Under the pieces are notes generated by a model. That model ran no database searches. It was not told the DNA's origin and saw only the letters and a list, made by a program, of their open reading frames with translations. 64,000 bases of DNA, from NCBI RefSeq assembly GCF_900106525.1, contig NZ_FNOG01000006.1, forward strand, positions 315,390-379,389. The letters are read 5' to 3'. The position numbers and the translations under genes are program-made. How positions within the stretch are numbered: the stretch's first letter is position 1; each line of letters begins with the position of its first letter. Origin of the DNA: Lysobacter enzymogenes. Lineage in GTDB: Bacteria; Pseudomonadota; Gammaproteobacteria; Xanthomonadales; Xanthomonadaceae. Shown piece after piece: positions 8,198 to 23,065 of this stretch.

Positions 8198-9622
8198 TCA
8201 GTTGGCCTTGTGGATGGCGCGCTTGTCGACCGCCATCGCCGCGTCGTGGATCGCCTCCGACAGGGTCGGGTGGGCGTGGCAGATGCGCGCCAGGTCGTCG
8301 GCGGAGCCCTTGAACTCCATGGTCAGCACGCCTTCGTGGACCAGCTCGGAGACGCCGACGCCGACCAGGTGCAGGCCGAGCACGCGGTCGGTCTCGGCAT
8401 GGGCGATGACCTTGACGAAGCCGGCCGGCTCGCCCATGGCCACCGCGCGGCCGATCGCCGCGAACGGGAAGCTGCCGGTCTTGTACGGCACGCCCTCGGC
8501 CTTGAGCTGCTGCTCGGTGCGGCCGACCCAGGCGATTTCCGGCTCGGTGTAGATCACCCACGGAATGGTGTCGAAGTTGACGTGGCCCGGCAGGCCGGCG
8601 ATCAGCTCGGCCACCGCGATGCCTTCCTCGAAGCCCTTGTGCGCCAGCATCGGGCCGCGCACGCAGTCGCCGATCGCCCAGACGCCGTCGACGCCGGTGT
8701 GGCAGTGCTCGTCGACTTCGATCTGGCCGCGCTCGTTGAGCTTCACGCCGGTGCCGTCGGCGAGCAGACCCTTGGACGCGGCGCGGCGGCCGACGGCCAC
8801 CAGCAGCTTGTCCACGACCAGTTGCTGGTCGGCCTTGCCGTCGTTGTAGGTCAGGTGGACTTCGTCGCCCTTGATCTCGGCCTTGGAGACCTTGGCGCCG
8901 AGCTTGATGTCCAGGCCCTGCTTCTTGAATTCCTTGGCCGCGGTCTTGGCGACCTCGGCATCGGCGGCGGCGAGGAAGTCGGGCAGGGCTTCGAGGATGG
9001 TGACTTCCGAGCCCAGGCGCTTCCACACGCTGCCCAGTTCCAGGCCGATCACGCCGGCGCCGATCACGCCCAGGCGCTTGGGCACTTGCGTGAAGTCCAG
9101 CGCGCCGACGTTGTCGACGACCTTGTCGCCGTCGAACTTGGCGAACGGCAGTTCGATGGAGTCCGAACCGGCGGCGAGGATGACGTTGGTGCCCTTGAGT
9201 TCGACTTCCGAACCGTCGTGCTGCTTGACCTTGACGATGTTGCCCGGGTGCAGGGTGCCGAAGCCGTAGTACGGGGTGATCTTGTTCGCCTTGAACAGCA
9301 TCGCGATGCCGCCGGTGAACTGCTTCACGATCTTGTCCTTGCGGCCGACCATGGTCGCGACGTCGATCTTGGCGTTGTCGGCGCTGATGCCGTGCTCGCC
9401 GAACAGATGCTGCAGGTTCCAGAACTGGCGCGAGCTGTCGAGCAGGGCCTTGGACGGGATGCAGCCCACGCGCAGGCAGGTGCCGCCGAGCGCCGGCTTG
9501 CCGTCCTTGCCGAGCGCCGCGTCGATGCAGGCGGTCTTCAGGCCGAGCTGGGCGGCGCGGATGGCGGCGTGGTAGCCGGCCGGGCCGGCGCCGATGACGA
9601 CTACGTCGAATTGCTCAGACAT
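8198..9622 (-). CDS. lpdA: Dihydrolipoyl dehydrogenase (E3)
   Basis: A 474-residue FAD flavoprotein that reoxidises dihydrolipoyl groups of 2-oxo acid dehydrogenase complexes with NAD+. The N-terminal FAD motif VVVIGAGPAGYHAA is followed by the redox-active disulfide in GGTCLRVGCIPSK (C49 and C54). A second NAD-binding GxGxxG (VIGAGVIGLELGS) lies near 190, and the C-terminal HAHPTLSEA carries the active-site histidine of the partner subunit. It is the last gene of the cluster after sucA and sucB, so it probably serves the 2-oxoglutarate dehydrogenase complex. A palindromic element separates it from sucB. Confidence 0.97.
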   Translation of the reverse strand: MSEQFDVVVIGAGPAGYHAAIRAAQLGLKTACIDAALGKDGKPALGGTCLRVGCIPSKALLDSSRQFWNLQHLFGEHGISADNAKIDVATMVGRKDKIVKQFTGGIAMLFKANKITPYYGFGTLHPGNIVKVKQHDGSEVELKGTNVILAAGSDSIELPFAKFDGDKVVDNVGALDFTQVPKRLGVIGAGVIGLELGSVWKRLGSEVTILEALPDFLAAADAEVAKTAAKEFKKQGLDIKLGAKVSKAEIKGDEVHLTYNDGKADQQLVVDKLLVAVGRRAASKGLLADGTGVKLNERGQIEVDEHCHTGVDGVWAIGDCVRGPMLAHKGFEEGIAVAELIAGLPGHVNFDTIPWVIYTEPEIAWVGRTEQQLKAEGVPYKTGSFPFAAIGRAVAMGEPAGFVKVIAHAETDRVLGLHLVGVGVSELVHEGVLTMEFKGSADDLARICHAHPTLSEAIHDAAMAVDKRAIHKAN

Positions 9623-9639
9623 TGCAAAATTCCTTTGCC

Positions 9640-9773
9640 TTTCCCTTCTCCCGCTTGCGGGAGAAGGTGCCCGAAGGGCGGATGAGGGGAGGCGCGGGGC
9701 GGGGGGCTGGCGTACTCGCGGCTGGCCCTCGCCCCAACCCCTCTCCCGCGTCGCGGGAGAGGGGCTCGTGGCA
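9640..9773. repeat. Inverted pair of the tctcccgcttgcgggaga repeat inside the operon
   Basis: Two facing copies of a short palindromic element (tctcccgcttgcgggaga and ctctcccgcgtcgcgggaga) lie in the 151-base gap between sucB and lpdA. Associated tags are aaggtgcccgaagggcgg and ccctcgccccaacccctc. The same paired element recurs near 61.6 kb. As transcribed RNA it would make a stable hairpin that may set relative amounts of E2 and E3 message. Confidence 0.75.
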
Positions 9774-10979
9774 TCACATGCCGAGCAGCATGCGGTGCGG
9801 GTTCTCGAGCTGGTTCTTGATGTCGACCAGGAACAGCACCGCGTCCTTGCCGTCGATGATGCGGTGATCGTAGGACAGCGCGATGTACATCATCGGCGCG
9901 GCCACGACCTGGCCGTTCTCAACGATGGCGCGCTCCTTGATGGCGTGCATGCCCAGGATCGCCGACTGCGGCGGGTTGACGATCGGGGTCGACATCAGCG
10001 AGCCGAAGGTGCCGCCGTTGGTGATGGTGAAGGTGCCGCCCTGCAGGTCTTCCAGCGCCAGCTTGCCGTCGCGGGCCTTCTTGGCGTAATCGCCGATGGC
10101 CTTTTCGATGTCGGCGAAGCCCAGGCGCTCGACGTTGCGCAGCACCGGGGTCACCAGGCCCTTGTCGGTGGACACGGCGATGGAGATGTCGGCGTAGCCG
10201 TGATAGATCACGTCGTTGCCGTCGACCGAGGCGTTGACGATCGGGTGGCGCTGCAGCGCGTTGGCCGCGGCCTTGGCGAAGAAGCTCATGAAGCCGAGCT
10301 TGACCCCGTTGGCCTTCTCGAAGGTCTCGCCCAGCTCCTTGCGCATGGCCATGACCTTGCCCAGGTTGACTTCGTTGAACGAGGTCAGCATGGCGATGGA
10401 GTTCTTCGACTGCATCAGGCGCTCGGCGATGCGCGCACGCATGCGGGTCATCGGCACGCGCTCTTCCGGACGCGCGCCCGCGGCCGAACCCACGCCGCCG
10501 GCCTTGGCATAGTTGACGATGTCTTCCTTGGTCACCGCGCCCTTGCGGCCGGTGCCTTCGACCTGCGAAGCGTCGACGCCCTGGGTGTTGGCGGCGAAGC
10601 GCGCGCCCGGCGGCAGTTGGTCGTTGGCCGACGGCGCGGCGGCGGGCTTGGCGGCTTCGGTCTTGGCCGGAGCGGCGGCAGCGGCGGCCGGAGCCGGGGC
10701 GGCTTCGGCCTTGGCGGCCGGGGCCGGAGCGGCCGCGGCGGCGCCGGCCTCGACGATCGCGATCAGCTGCTGGCTGGTCACGGTCGCGCCTTCTTCGAAC
10801 TTGATTTCCTTGAGCACGCCGTCGACCGGCGAGGGCACTTCCAGCACGACCTTGTCGGTTTCGAGGTCGACCAGGTTCTCGTCGCGCTTGACCGCGTCGC
10901 CGGGCTTCTTGTGCCACGTGGCGATCGTGGCGTCGGAGACCGACTCAGGCAGAACGGGGACTTTGATCTCGGTGCTCAT
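9774..10979 (-). CDS. sucB: Dihydrolipoyllysine succinyltransferase, E2 of 2-oxoglutarate dehydrogenase
   Basis: A 401-residue E2 subunit that moves the succinyl group to CoA. The lipoyl domain (1-75) has the lipoylated lysine K43 in [12 protein letters not shown]. An alanine/proline-rich swinging linker (about 78-125) leads to a peripheral subunit-binding domain (about 130-165). The catalytic domain ends with [12 protein letters not shown] (catalytic H372) near the C-terminus. The start is the Met of [13 protein letters not shown]. It follows sucA by 115 bases, with a long hairpin in the gap, and precedes lpdA. Confidence 0.97.
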   Translation of the reverse strand: MSTEIKVPVLPESVSDATIATWHKKPGDAVKRDENLVDLETDKVVLEVPSPVDGVLKEIKFEEGATVTSQQLIAIVEAGAAAAAPAPAAKAEAAPAPAAAAAAPAKTEAAKPAAAPSANDQLPPGARFAANTQGVDASQVEGTGRKGAVTKEDIVNYAKAGGVGSAAGARPEERVPMTRMRARIAERLMQSKNSIAMLTSFNEVNLGKVMAMRKELGETFEKANGVKLGFMSFFAKAAANALQRHPIVNASVDGNDVIYHGYADISIAVSTDKGLVTPVLRNVERLGFADIEKAIGDYAKKARDGKLALEDLQGGTFTITNGGTFGSLMSTPIVNPPQSAILGMHAIKERAIVENGQVVAAPMMYIALSYDHRIIDGKDAVLFLVDIKNQLENPHRMLLGM

Positions 10980-11044
10980 GGGGCAGGCATCCTGGAGTGC
11001 TTGGAACGTGCTTGAAAGGGAGTTTCGAATCTGGGGTGTCCGGC

Positions 11045-11078
11045 GAAGCGCCGGCGCCGTTCGCGGCGCCGGTGCTTC
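11045..11078 (-). promoter_or_regulatory. Intercistronic hairpin between sucA and sucB
   Basis: A 15-base stem with one mismatch, GAAGCGCCGGCGCCG / CGGCGCCGGTGCTTC, closes on a TTCG tetraloop between sucA and sucB. There is no T tract, so it is more likely an RNA-stability or attenuation element than a full terminator. Confidence 0.55.
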
Positions 11079-11094
11079 GTGCGCAGCCGGCGCC

Positions 11095-13932
<2,838 letters not shown>

Positions 13933-14012
13933 GATGGCTATCGGGAAACTCTAGGGGACGGGAGTGGGGTCGGCGCGCGCGCACAGGGCGCTAGGCGCAG
14001 ACAAGGCTCGGA

Positions 14013-14018
14013 ATTATA
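14013..14018 (-). promoter_or_regulatory. Candidate -10 of the sucA operon promoter
   Basis: A perfect TATAAT on the minus strand lies 81 bases upstream of the sucA start. No good -35 is seen at 16-18 bases, though the region is AT-richer than its surroundings. The gap 13933-14293 otherwise holds no gene that I can support. Confidence 0.45.
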
Positions 14019-14293
14019 GCGGCAGTGTTAAGCGCAAAGGCATAACTACTTACGTCTATGTGGCGGTTTTGGTTCGATTTCCGGTGCCGGCCCGGGCCGG
14101 ACCGGCGAGCCGACCGTTCCGGCAAGGCCGCCGGCGGGGCGGGGCGTGCGGGCGAATCCGCTCAAAAATCTTGGGACAGCGCCGGCGCTTTCAAGCCGCG
14201 GCCGCGGCCGCCGCGGTTTATCGCGCGCTCAGCCCGGCGCGCGCGATGGCTGCGGCCGTATCATCGGCGCCGGTCGATAAGGAGTTCGGCGTC

Positions 14294-14749
14294 ATGTCCG
14301 CAGGCGTAGTGCGATGGAGTTTGCTGTTGGTGCTGGCATTGGCGGGCTGCGCGCCCAAGGACGATCCCCAGCGGCGCACGGCCGAAGCCGAGGCCAAGGC
14401 GGCTGGAACCGATTTCACCGCCGAGGCCGCGGCCGCTGCGGCCGCGAAGCCGACCCGGGCCGCGACGCCGGCCTCGTTGGGGAGCCTGCGCGAGCGCTTC
14501 CAGGCCCTGGTGCCGGCCTCGTGCCGGATCGACAACGTCCGCGCCGAGGGCGAGGTGGTGTGGCTGACCGGTTCGGCCGAGAACAACGCCGCCGTCGCCG
14601 CGGCGATGCGCGCGATCGAGCAGGCCGCGGCCGCCGCCGAGCCCGCCGGGCGCCTGCCCGGCACCGAGTTGATTTTGTTGGAGAGGCGGCCCGACGGGCG
14701 CGACCACTTCGAGATGCGGGTGCGTTCGGCTAAGTTGTCGACGCCATGA
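14294..14749 (+). CDS. Hypothetical lipoprotein
   Basis: A 151-residue putative lipoprotein that I do not recognise. The signal peptide RWSLLLVLALAGC ends in a lipobox with the lipid-modified cysteine at about residue 18. An alanine/lysine-rich spacer follows, and the C-terminal 85 residues look like a compact alpha/beta domain (CRIDNVRAEGEVVWLTGSA ... LILLERRPDGRDHFEMRVR). The start follows AAGGAG at a good distance; longer in-frame starts would bury the signal peptide. It overlaps the next gene by four bases (ATGA), so the two are translationally coupled and probably work together in the envelope. Confidence 0.7.
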   Translation: MSAGVVRWSLLLVLALAGCAPKDDPQRRTAEAEAKAAGTDFTAEAAAAAAAKPTRAATPASLGSLRERFQALVPASCRIDNVRAEGEVVWLTGSAENNAAVAAAMRAIEQAAAAAEPAGRLPGTELILLERRPDGRDHFEMRVRSAKLSTP

Positions 14750-15255
14750 ATCATCGCAACCTTCACCGCCACGCCGCTTGCCTAGGCCCGCGTGAGCAGG
14801 ACAAGCCGCGGCGTCCGCGCCGCATCCTCGCGCCCGCGCTGCTGTGGCTGGCATCGCTATGGGCCGTTTCGGCGCCGGCCCTCGCCCAGGCGCCGGTCGT
14901 GGAGCCGAACGTGGACGCCGTGGTCCAGGCTGGCCGCTGGAGCGAGGCCGAGGCCGGCGAGGGCAGCTACCGGGTCGTCGTGGTCGGCCAGGGCTTCGAG
15001 CACGTCTCGACCCGGGTGCTGGCGCAATGGAAGGCCGACGGCGGCGAGGACGGCCAGGCCCGGATCGTGCACGAGGCCGAACTGGTGGCGCCCGGCAATT
15101 ACTCGCTGACGGCGCCGAAACTGACGCCGACCGCCTCGGGCGTGCGGGTGGAACTGCGCGGCGTCGCCACCTACGACAGCCGTCGCCGGGTCGTGTGCCG
15201 GTTCGATCTGGCGCCGGGCGGCAAGGTAACGGTGATGTGGGCCTGCGGCCTGTGA
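14746..15255 (+). CDS. Hypothetical exported protein
   Basis: A 169-residue protein with a long, arginine-rich N-terminus followed by a hydrophobic export signal (about 27-48, ending ALAQA). The mature part of about 120 residues is rich in beta-forming residues and has two cysteines (in VVCRFDL and MWACGL). I do not recognise the family. It is coupled to the preceding lipoprotein gene by an ATGA overlap. An export-competent shorter start cannot be excluded. A palindromic repeat pair follows it. Confidence 0.65.
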   Translation: MNHRNLHRHAACLGPREQDKPRRPRRILAPALLWLASLWAVSAPALAQAPVVEPNVDAVVQAGRWSEAEAGEGSYRVVVVGQGFEHVSTRVLAQWKADGGEDGQARIVHEAELVAPGNYSLTAPKLTPTASGVRVELRGVATYDSRRRVVCRFDLAPGGKVTVMWACGL

Positions 15256-15310
15256 CGGCCGGTCTCGGCTTTTAGGGAAGGGCTACCAGGGGAAGGGCTA
15301 CAGCTCCAAC

Positions 15311-15429
15311 GCTTTTGCCTTTGTGGGAGGGGCTTCAGCCCCGATGCTGTTCTTTCAGATGGCCGCGACTTCCAGATGGCCGCGACCTGAGACAAAAGCA
15401 TCGGGGCTCAAGCCCCTCCCACAAAAGCC
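15311..15429. repeat. Inverted pair of the gtgggaggggcttcagcccc repeat
   Basis: Facing arms ttgtgggaggggcttcagcc and ggggctcaagcccctcccac surround a spacer containing two direct copies of agatggccgcgac. It lies between convergent genes and belongs to the family amplified in the 4.8-5.2 kb array. Confidence 0.75.
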
Positions 15430-15441
15430 GTCTGCTGGCGC

Positions 15442-16362
15442 TCAGATCCCCAGCGCGCGGAACTCGGTGCACGGCCGCGCGCGTTCCCACACCGGTTCGA
15501 ACCGGGCGCGCAGCTGGCGCGCGCGCGGGCCGTCGTCCAGGCGGGTCTCGCCGTCGAAACGGTGGCCCAGCGGCCGGTAGTACCAACCCTCGCGGTCGTT
15601 GACGCAGTAGGCGGCCGGGTCGTTCTGGTCGACGGTTTCCTCGACCGCGCGGAATTCGAAAGCGGTCGGCAGGCGCTGGGCCAGGCCGATCAGCGGCGCC
15701 AGCGCGCGCTGCGGCACGGCCGGGTCGTGCAGCAGCACGCGCACCTGGCCGCCGTCGACGGCGAAGCGGCGCAGCGCCGCCAGCGCGTCGGCGCGGTCGA
15801 GCAGGCCGGGGTCGAGCTCGCGGCTGTAGATCCACAACGCGCGCCGGGCCTGGGCCAGCAGGCCGGTCAGCGCCGCCGCCGCGGCGTCGCGGCCGTCGAC
15901 CGGATTGGCCGCGCCGAGCAAGCGGTACATCGCCAGATGCTCGATCCCGCCGGCCTCTTCGAAGCGCGGCCCGAACGGCAGGAAACCCTGGCGGGCGTAG
16001 AAACCGATCGCGCTGGCCTGGCTGTGCAGCGACACCTCGCGCCAGCCCAGCGCGCGGGCGCGCGCGACCAGCGCCTCCAGCAGCGCCTCGCCGACGCCGC
16101 GGCCGCGCCACGCGGTCAGCACCGCCATGCGGCCGATGCGCCGGTCCGGGGTCAGCCGGCCGGTGCCGATCGGCTCGCCGTCGGCGTCGAAGGCCAGCAC
16201 GTGCTGGCATTGCGGGTCGCGCTCGGCGTCCAGCTCCAGTTCCAGCGGCACGTTCTGCTCGCGCACGAACACCGCCTCGCGCACCGCGCGCAGGGCCGGC
16301 CGGGCGGCGGCGTAGTCCTCGACCGCGACCACGCGAAAACCGGCGGGCGTGGCCTGGCTCAT
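15442..16362 (-). CDS. GNAT acetyltransferase with C-terminal DUF7931-like domain
   Basis: A 306-residue two-part protein. Residues 8-150 form a GNAT N-acetyltransferase domain with the acetyl-CoA loop RGRGVG at 86-91 and VFVREQNVP near 31. The C-terminal half (about 155-306) resembles the DUF7931-type domain often attached to such GNATs, with a phospholipase D-like flavour (LWIYSRELDPGLLDR, VRVLLHDP). The acceptor is unknown. The start overlaps the stop of roxA by four bases, so expression is coupled to the ribosomal oxygenase and a translation-related substrate is a reasonable guess. Confidence 0.8.
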   Translation of the reverse strand: MSQATPAGFRVVAVEDYAAARPALRAVREAVFVREQNVPLELELDAERDPQCQHVLAFDADGEPIGTGRLTPDRRIGRMAVLTAWRGRGVGEALLEALVARARALGWREVSLHSQASAIGFYARQGFLPFGPRFEEAGGIEHLAMYRLLGAANPVDGRDAAAAALTGLLAQARRALWIYSRELDPGLLDRADALAALRRFAVDGGQVRVLLHDPAVPQRALAPLIGLAQRLPTAFEFRAVEETVDQNDPAAYCVNDREGWYYRPLGHRFDGETRLDDGPRARQLRARFEPVWERARPCTEFRALGI

Positions 16363-17663
16363 TCCTCTTCGTCTCCGAACGCGTAGCCCTCGTCGTCGGC
16401 CTCGTCGTCGCGACCGAGGCGGTAATGGCCGCCGGCGACCAGTTCCAGCACGCAGGCGCGGCCGGTGTCGGACAGAGCCGAATAGCCGGCCAGGTCGAGT
16501 TCGGCCGCCGCCGCCAGCGCCTGCGCGTCCTTGGCCGGCAGCGCGTATTCCTGGCCGCTCACGTACAGGCGCGCGGCGCGGCCGCGGGCGTGGGCGCGGC
16601 GCCAGGCCATGCGCGACCACGGGTGGCGCCACAGGGTCGCGCCGTGCTGCAGGGCGAAGTCCAGTTCGATCCGCGACGGCGCCGGCGCGCCGCCCGCGGA
16701 CACTTCGCCGGCGGCGCGGTAGACGGTGATGAAGCGGCCGAACCAGTCGCCGAGGCGGTCCGGGTCGTTCATGCGCAGCGCGTTCAAGCCCTGCACCACG
16801 CGCTCCATCGCCGCCGCGTCGATCTCGTTGGGATCGCGCGGCGGGGCCAGGTCCGGGTCGTTGTAGCGCAGCGCCTCGTCGGCATCGGCGGCGAGGGTGT
16901 CGATGTAGTCGCCCATCAGCTCGGCCGCCGACGGCGCGCGCATGCCGACCGAGAAGGTCAGGCAGGCATCTTCGGCGACGCCGTGGTGCGGCACGCCCGG
17001 CGGCAGGTAGAGCATGTCGCCGGGGCCGAGCACCCAGTCGTGGCTGGGTTCGAATTCGCGCAGCAGCTTGAGTTCGGCGTCGGCGCGGAAACCCTGCGGC
17101 GGGTTGGGGCGGGCGTCGATCTGCCAGCGCCGGTGGCCCTGGGCCTGCAGCAGGAACACGTCGTACTGATCGACGTGGGCGCCGACCGAGCCGCCGGGCG
17201 CGGCGAACGACACCATGATGTCGTCGATGCGCCAGCGCGGCAGGAACGAGAACGCCGGCAGCAAGGCGGCGACATCGGCGTCCCACTTGTCCACGTCCTG
17301 CACGAGCAGGGTCCAGTCCTGCTGCGGCAGGCCCGGGAATTCGGATTCCTCGAACGGCCCGTGCCGCACCGAATAATGATCGCGCGCGCGGTCGTGCTGG
17401 ATCAGCCGCGCCAGCGCGCCTTCCTCGCAGGCCAATCCGGCCAGGTCTTCGGGCTGCAGCGGCGATTGCAGGCCGGGGAAGGCGTTGCGGATCAGCAGCG
17501 GGCGTTTTTGCCAGTAGTCGGTGAGGAAGGTCTGCGCCGGCATGCCCAGCGGCGGATGCGCGGCGGCATCGACGACGAGGGCGGGGGCGGCTTTTTCGCC
17601 GGCCTTTTGGGCGGGCTTACGAGCGGGCTTGCGGGGGGACGGATCGAGCGGGCGGGTGGCCAT
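16359..17663 (-). CDS. roxA: Ribosomal protein L16 arginine hydroxylase, RoxA/YcfD-type JmjC oxygenase
   Basis: A 434-residue Fe(II)/2-oxoglutarate-dependent cupin. The metal triad is visible as H163 and D165 in GAHVDQYDVFLLQ and H226 in PPGVPHHG. YcfD-type enzymes hydroxylate an arginine of ribosomal protein L16. The lysine/alanine-rich first 35 residues are an extension relative to E. coli YcfD (about 373 residues). A C-terminal winged-helix-like region follows the dimerisation helices. A GNAT gene overlaps its end. Confidence 0.88.
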   Translation of the reverse strand: MATRPLDPSPRKPARKPAQKAGEKAAPALVVDAAAHPPLGMPAQTFLTDYWQKRPLLIRNAFPGLQSPLQPEDLAGLACEEGALARLIQHDRARDHYSVRHGPFEESEFPGLPQQDWTLLVQDVDKWDADVAALLPAFSFLPRWRIDDIMVSFAAPGGSVGAHVDQYDVFLLQAQGHRRWQIDARPNPPQGFRADAELKLLREFEPSHDWVLGPGDMLYLPPGVPHHGVAEDACLTFSVGMRAPSAAELMGDYIDTLAADADEALRYNDPDLAPPRDPNEIDAAAMERVVQGLNALRMNDPDRLGDWFGRFITVYRAAGEVSAGGAPAPSRIELDFALQHGATLWRHPWSRMAWRRAHARGRAARLYVSGQEYALPAKDAQALAAAAELDLAGYSALSDTGRACVLELVAGGHYRLGRDDEADDEGYAFGDEEE

Positions 17664-17861
17664 GGCGGTTCGGCGCGGCGGCGGTGCGCGGATATGAAAG
17701 CGATATTGTCGCTCATCGCGGGCGCAGGCGACGCGGACCGGGTCGTGGCGGCGTCGCTTCGGCCGCAGCGATCCCTCAGGCGAATGCGGGGTTGAGACGT
17801 GGGTCGCACGTCGCGTCGCCCGCCCGCGCGGGCGCCCGGGCCGGGCAGCGGGCGAGGCGGT

Positions 17862-18257
17862 TCACTGCGCGATTTCGTCGTAGCCGCGGCCGAGGAACTG
17901 CAGCAGGCACCAGCCGTGCCCGAACGGATCGGACAACTGCACGATCCGGCCCCAACTGGCCTTGCGCGCCTCGCCTTCCTGGCGCGCGCCGGCGGCCAGC
18001 GCGCTGGCCAGGGCGGCGTCGAGGTCGTCGACCACGATGTCCAGATGCAGCGGCGTCCAGTGCCGCGCATAACCGCGCGCCTGCTGGCCGGCGCCGAGCG
18101 AGCCCTCGGGCTTGTGCAGCAGATAGAACGGCGACGGCGCGCCGAGCAGTTCCACCGCATCGCCGATGCGGCGCCCGACGTGCAGGCCGAAGGCGCGGGT
18201 GTAGAACGCCAGCGCGGCGTCGAGGTCGGGGACGTCGATATTGATCAGCAACTGCAT
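17862..18257 (-). CDS. VOC-superfamily (glyoxalase/bleomycin-resistance fold) protein
   Basis: A 131-residue protein with two paired beta-alpha-beta-beta-beta modules. The first runs from INIDVPDLDAALAFYTRAFG and the second from PLHLDIVVDDLDAALASALAAG. It ends with the typical LSDPFGHGWCLLQ. Metal ligands could be the histidine in PLHLD and an acidic residue of the last strand. Such proteins include lyases, dioxygenases and drug-binding proteins, so no specific reaction is assigned. It is a single gene between roxA and the beta-lactamase. Confidence 0.85.
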   Translation of the reverse strand: MQLLINIDVPDLDAALAFYTRAFGLHVGRRIGDAVELLGAPSPFYLLHKPEGSLGAGQQARGYARHWTPLHLDIVVDDLDAALASALAAGARQEGEARKASWGRIVQLSDPFGHGWCLLQFLGRGYDEIAQ

Positions 18258-18511
18258 CGCAGGCCTCCGCGGACGAGTGCGCGCAGTGTGCGGGGGCGGT
18301 TGCTAAGGCGGCGTGGTCGCGGCGGTGGAGGGTGGAATGCTTGCGGGTTCGGCTGTGCGGCGCTGCGATCGGCGACGGGGCCGGGCGTAATCGGATCGGA
18401 TTGCGCATCGCGCGGGCGCAGCGCGCGTTGCGATGAAGCCCTCGTTGCAGTCGTGCGACGCAAGCGCGGCAGCGGCCACCGCCCAAAGGCGGCGACCGGC
18501 CGCGTTGCGAC

Positions 18512-19432
18512 TCAGCGCGCCGGCGCGGGCTGAGCGCGCTCCTGCTCCAGGCGCGCATCGAGCTTGGCCGCGCCGGCGGCGGCGTAGGCGCGGCAGGCGC
18601 CGGCATCCACCAGCGGCTTGGCCGGATGCGGCCCGGTGCGTTGGAGCAGATCGCTGGCGCCCGGATGCGGGGTCAGCAGGATGTCGCAGGGCAGCGCCGC
18701 GACGGTCTCGATGCTGCGCCGGTACGCCGCCAGCGCGCCGGGATGCGCGGCGTCGTCGCTGAAGCGGTAGACCTTGTCGCTGAAGGGGGTGAGGCTGTCG
18801 GCATAGGCGATGTCGCGGCACTGGCCGGCGTCGTCGCACGAGCGCCAGGTCCAACTGGTCGCGCCGGCGGTATGGCCCGGCGTGGCGTGCGCGGTCAGCG
18901 CCAGCGCGCCGAGCCGCAGCGTGCCGCCGTCGTCGATGCGCTGCACGTTCGCCACCGGCGGAAAGCCCGGCACGCTGAGGAACTGCGGATCGCCGCGGTC
19001 GGCCTTGCCGCGTTCCAGCGCGGTCGCCGCCGGCTCGCGCGCGACCACGCGCGCGCCGGTGTCGCGCGCCAGCCGGGCGATGCCGCCGGCGTGGTCGATG
19101 TGCTCGTGCGAATTGAGGATGTAGCGCACCTGTCCGGGATCGAAGCCGAGCGCGCGGATGTTGGCTTCGATGTTGGGCGCAGCGGTGTCGGTGACGCCGT
19201 CGATGAGGATGTGGCCGGCGTCGGAGGTGATCAGGATCGCGCTGATCGCGCAGGTGCCGACGTACCAGGTATTGGCGTAGATGCGGCGCGGCGCGGTGGG
19301 TTCGTCCCAGTTCGGATCGGCCGGGCAGGCATCGGCGCCAGCGGCCTTGGCGGCGTGCGGCGGCGCGCTCGCGCAGGCGGCGAGCAGCAACGAAGCGATG
19401 GAGACGGGCAGCCACCCGGTGAACGAACGCAT
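18512..19432 (-). CDS. Subclass B3 metallo-beta-lactamase (lipoprotein)
   Basis: A 306-residue enzyme predicted to hydrolyse beta-lactams, including carbapenems, in the periplasm. Zinc ligands fit subclass B3: H109, H111, D113 and H114 in NSHEHIDHAGG, H187 in ATPGHTAG and H256 in LLTPHPGAS. The start MRSFTGW follows an AAGGA site and gives a signal peptide ending in the lipobox LAAC (C20), so the protein may be membrane-anchored. An upstream in-frame start would hide this signal. No regulator such as AmpR is adjacent. A quorum-quenching or other MBL-fold hydrolase is the less likely alternative. Confidence 0.88.
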   Translation of the reverse strand: MRSFTGWLPVSIASLLLAACASAPPHAAKAAGADACPADPNWDEPTAPRRIYANTWYVGTCAISAILITSDAGHILIDGVTDTAAPNIEANIRALGFDPGQVRYILNSHEHIDHAGGIARLARDTGARVVAREPAATALERGKADRGDPQFLSVPGFPPVANVQRIDDGGTLRLGALALTAHATPGHTAGATSWTWRSCDDAGQCRDIAYADSLTPFSDKVYRFSDDAAHPGALAAYRRSIETVAALPCDILLTPHPGASDLLQRTGPHPAKPLVDAGACRAYAAAGAAKLDARLEQERAQPAPAR

Positions 19433-19549
19433 GCGCGCAATCCTTATCGAGAAGTGGCCAGCACTATCTCGTATTCGGATGCGGCGCGGATCAAAAAGAA
19501 ATTGTGGCAACGGCAAGGCGGATTTTTGTTTCTGTCCGCGGTGCGTGCG

Positions 19550-19765
19550 CAGCGAGTGTAGGAGCGGCGCAAGCCGCGGCCAACCGAAGCCGCGCTCGCA
19601 AGCGTTTGAAGCCGGAGATACGAAGCCATGAGGGTTCCGGTCTTCGGCCGCGGCGCTTGCGTACGTCGCTGCGGTTGGTCGCGGCTCGCGCCGCTCCTAC
19701 AGGGAGAAACGAAGCCGCGGCGCAGCGACTGTAGGAGCGGCGCAAGCCGCGACCGCGCCAATGCG
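19550..19765. repeat. Cluster of three gtaggagcggcgc repeats
   Basis: Copies occur at about 19556-19585 (forward), 19670-19702 (reverse) and 19729-19760 (forward) in the 420-base gap between the beta-lactamase and purB. The spacer sequences are unrelated. No gene is supported here. Confidence 0.75.
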
Positions 19766-19854
19766 ATAACGGCGAAGGTTCCGCCGTAGTTGCGGATTCG
19801 CAGCCGCCGCGCCCGCGCAGCGAGCGAGGCGCGCGAACGCGCCCCGCAGCGGGA

Positions 19855-21264
<1,410 letters not shown>

Positions 21265-21298
21265 CTACCCCCTGCGGCCAGGACGTGCCGGGGCACCC

Positions 21299-21392
21299 CC
21301 TGTAGGAGCGGCGCGAGCCGCGACCGCGGGGTTTCGGGTTCGCGCCGCAGGCATGCAACCCCGCGGTCGCGGCTCGCGCCGCTCCTGCATGC
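21299..21392. repeat. Inverted gtaggagcggcgc pair in the purB-fumC divergent gap
   Basis: Facing copies tgtaggagcggcgcgagccg and cggctcgcgccgctcctgca with extended arms (accgcggggtttcgg / ccccgcggtcgcgg) surround a short loop. Here the pair lies upstream of both flanking genes, so a terminator role is less likely for this copy. Confidence 0.75.
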
Positions 21393-21595
21393 GTTGTGCC
21401 GCACCCGGCGAAGTCGGGCGAAAACCGTGCGAACCCTCGACGCCCATCGCGGCCGCGGCGATCATGGGCGCCGCCAGCGGAATCCAGCCAGCACGGTCGC
21501 TTTGCCTCCAGGCTCCCAGCCTGCGGCGCGCGGCCGATCTCAGCGACGCGCGGCCGAGCGGCCGCGCGTTCCCCCACGACTCAACGGAGTTGGCA

Positions 21596-23065
<1,470 letters not shown>

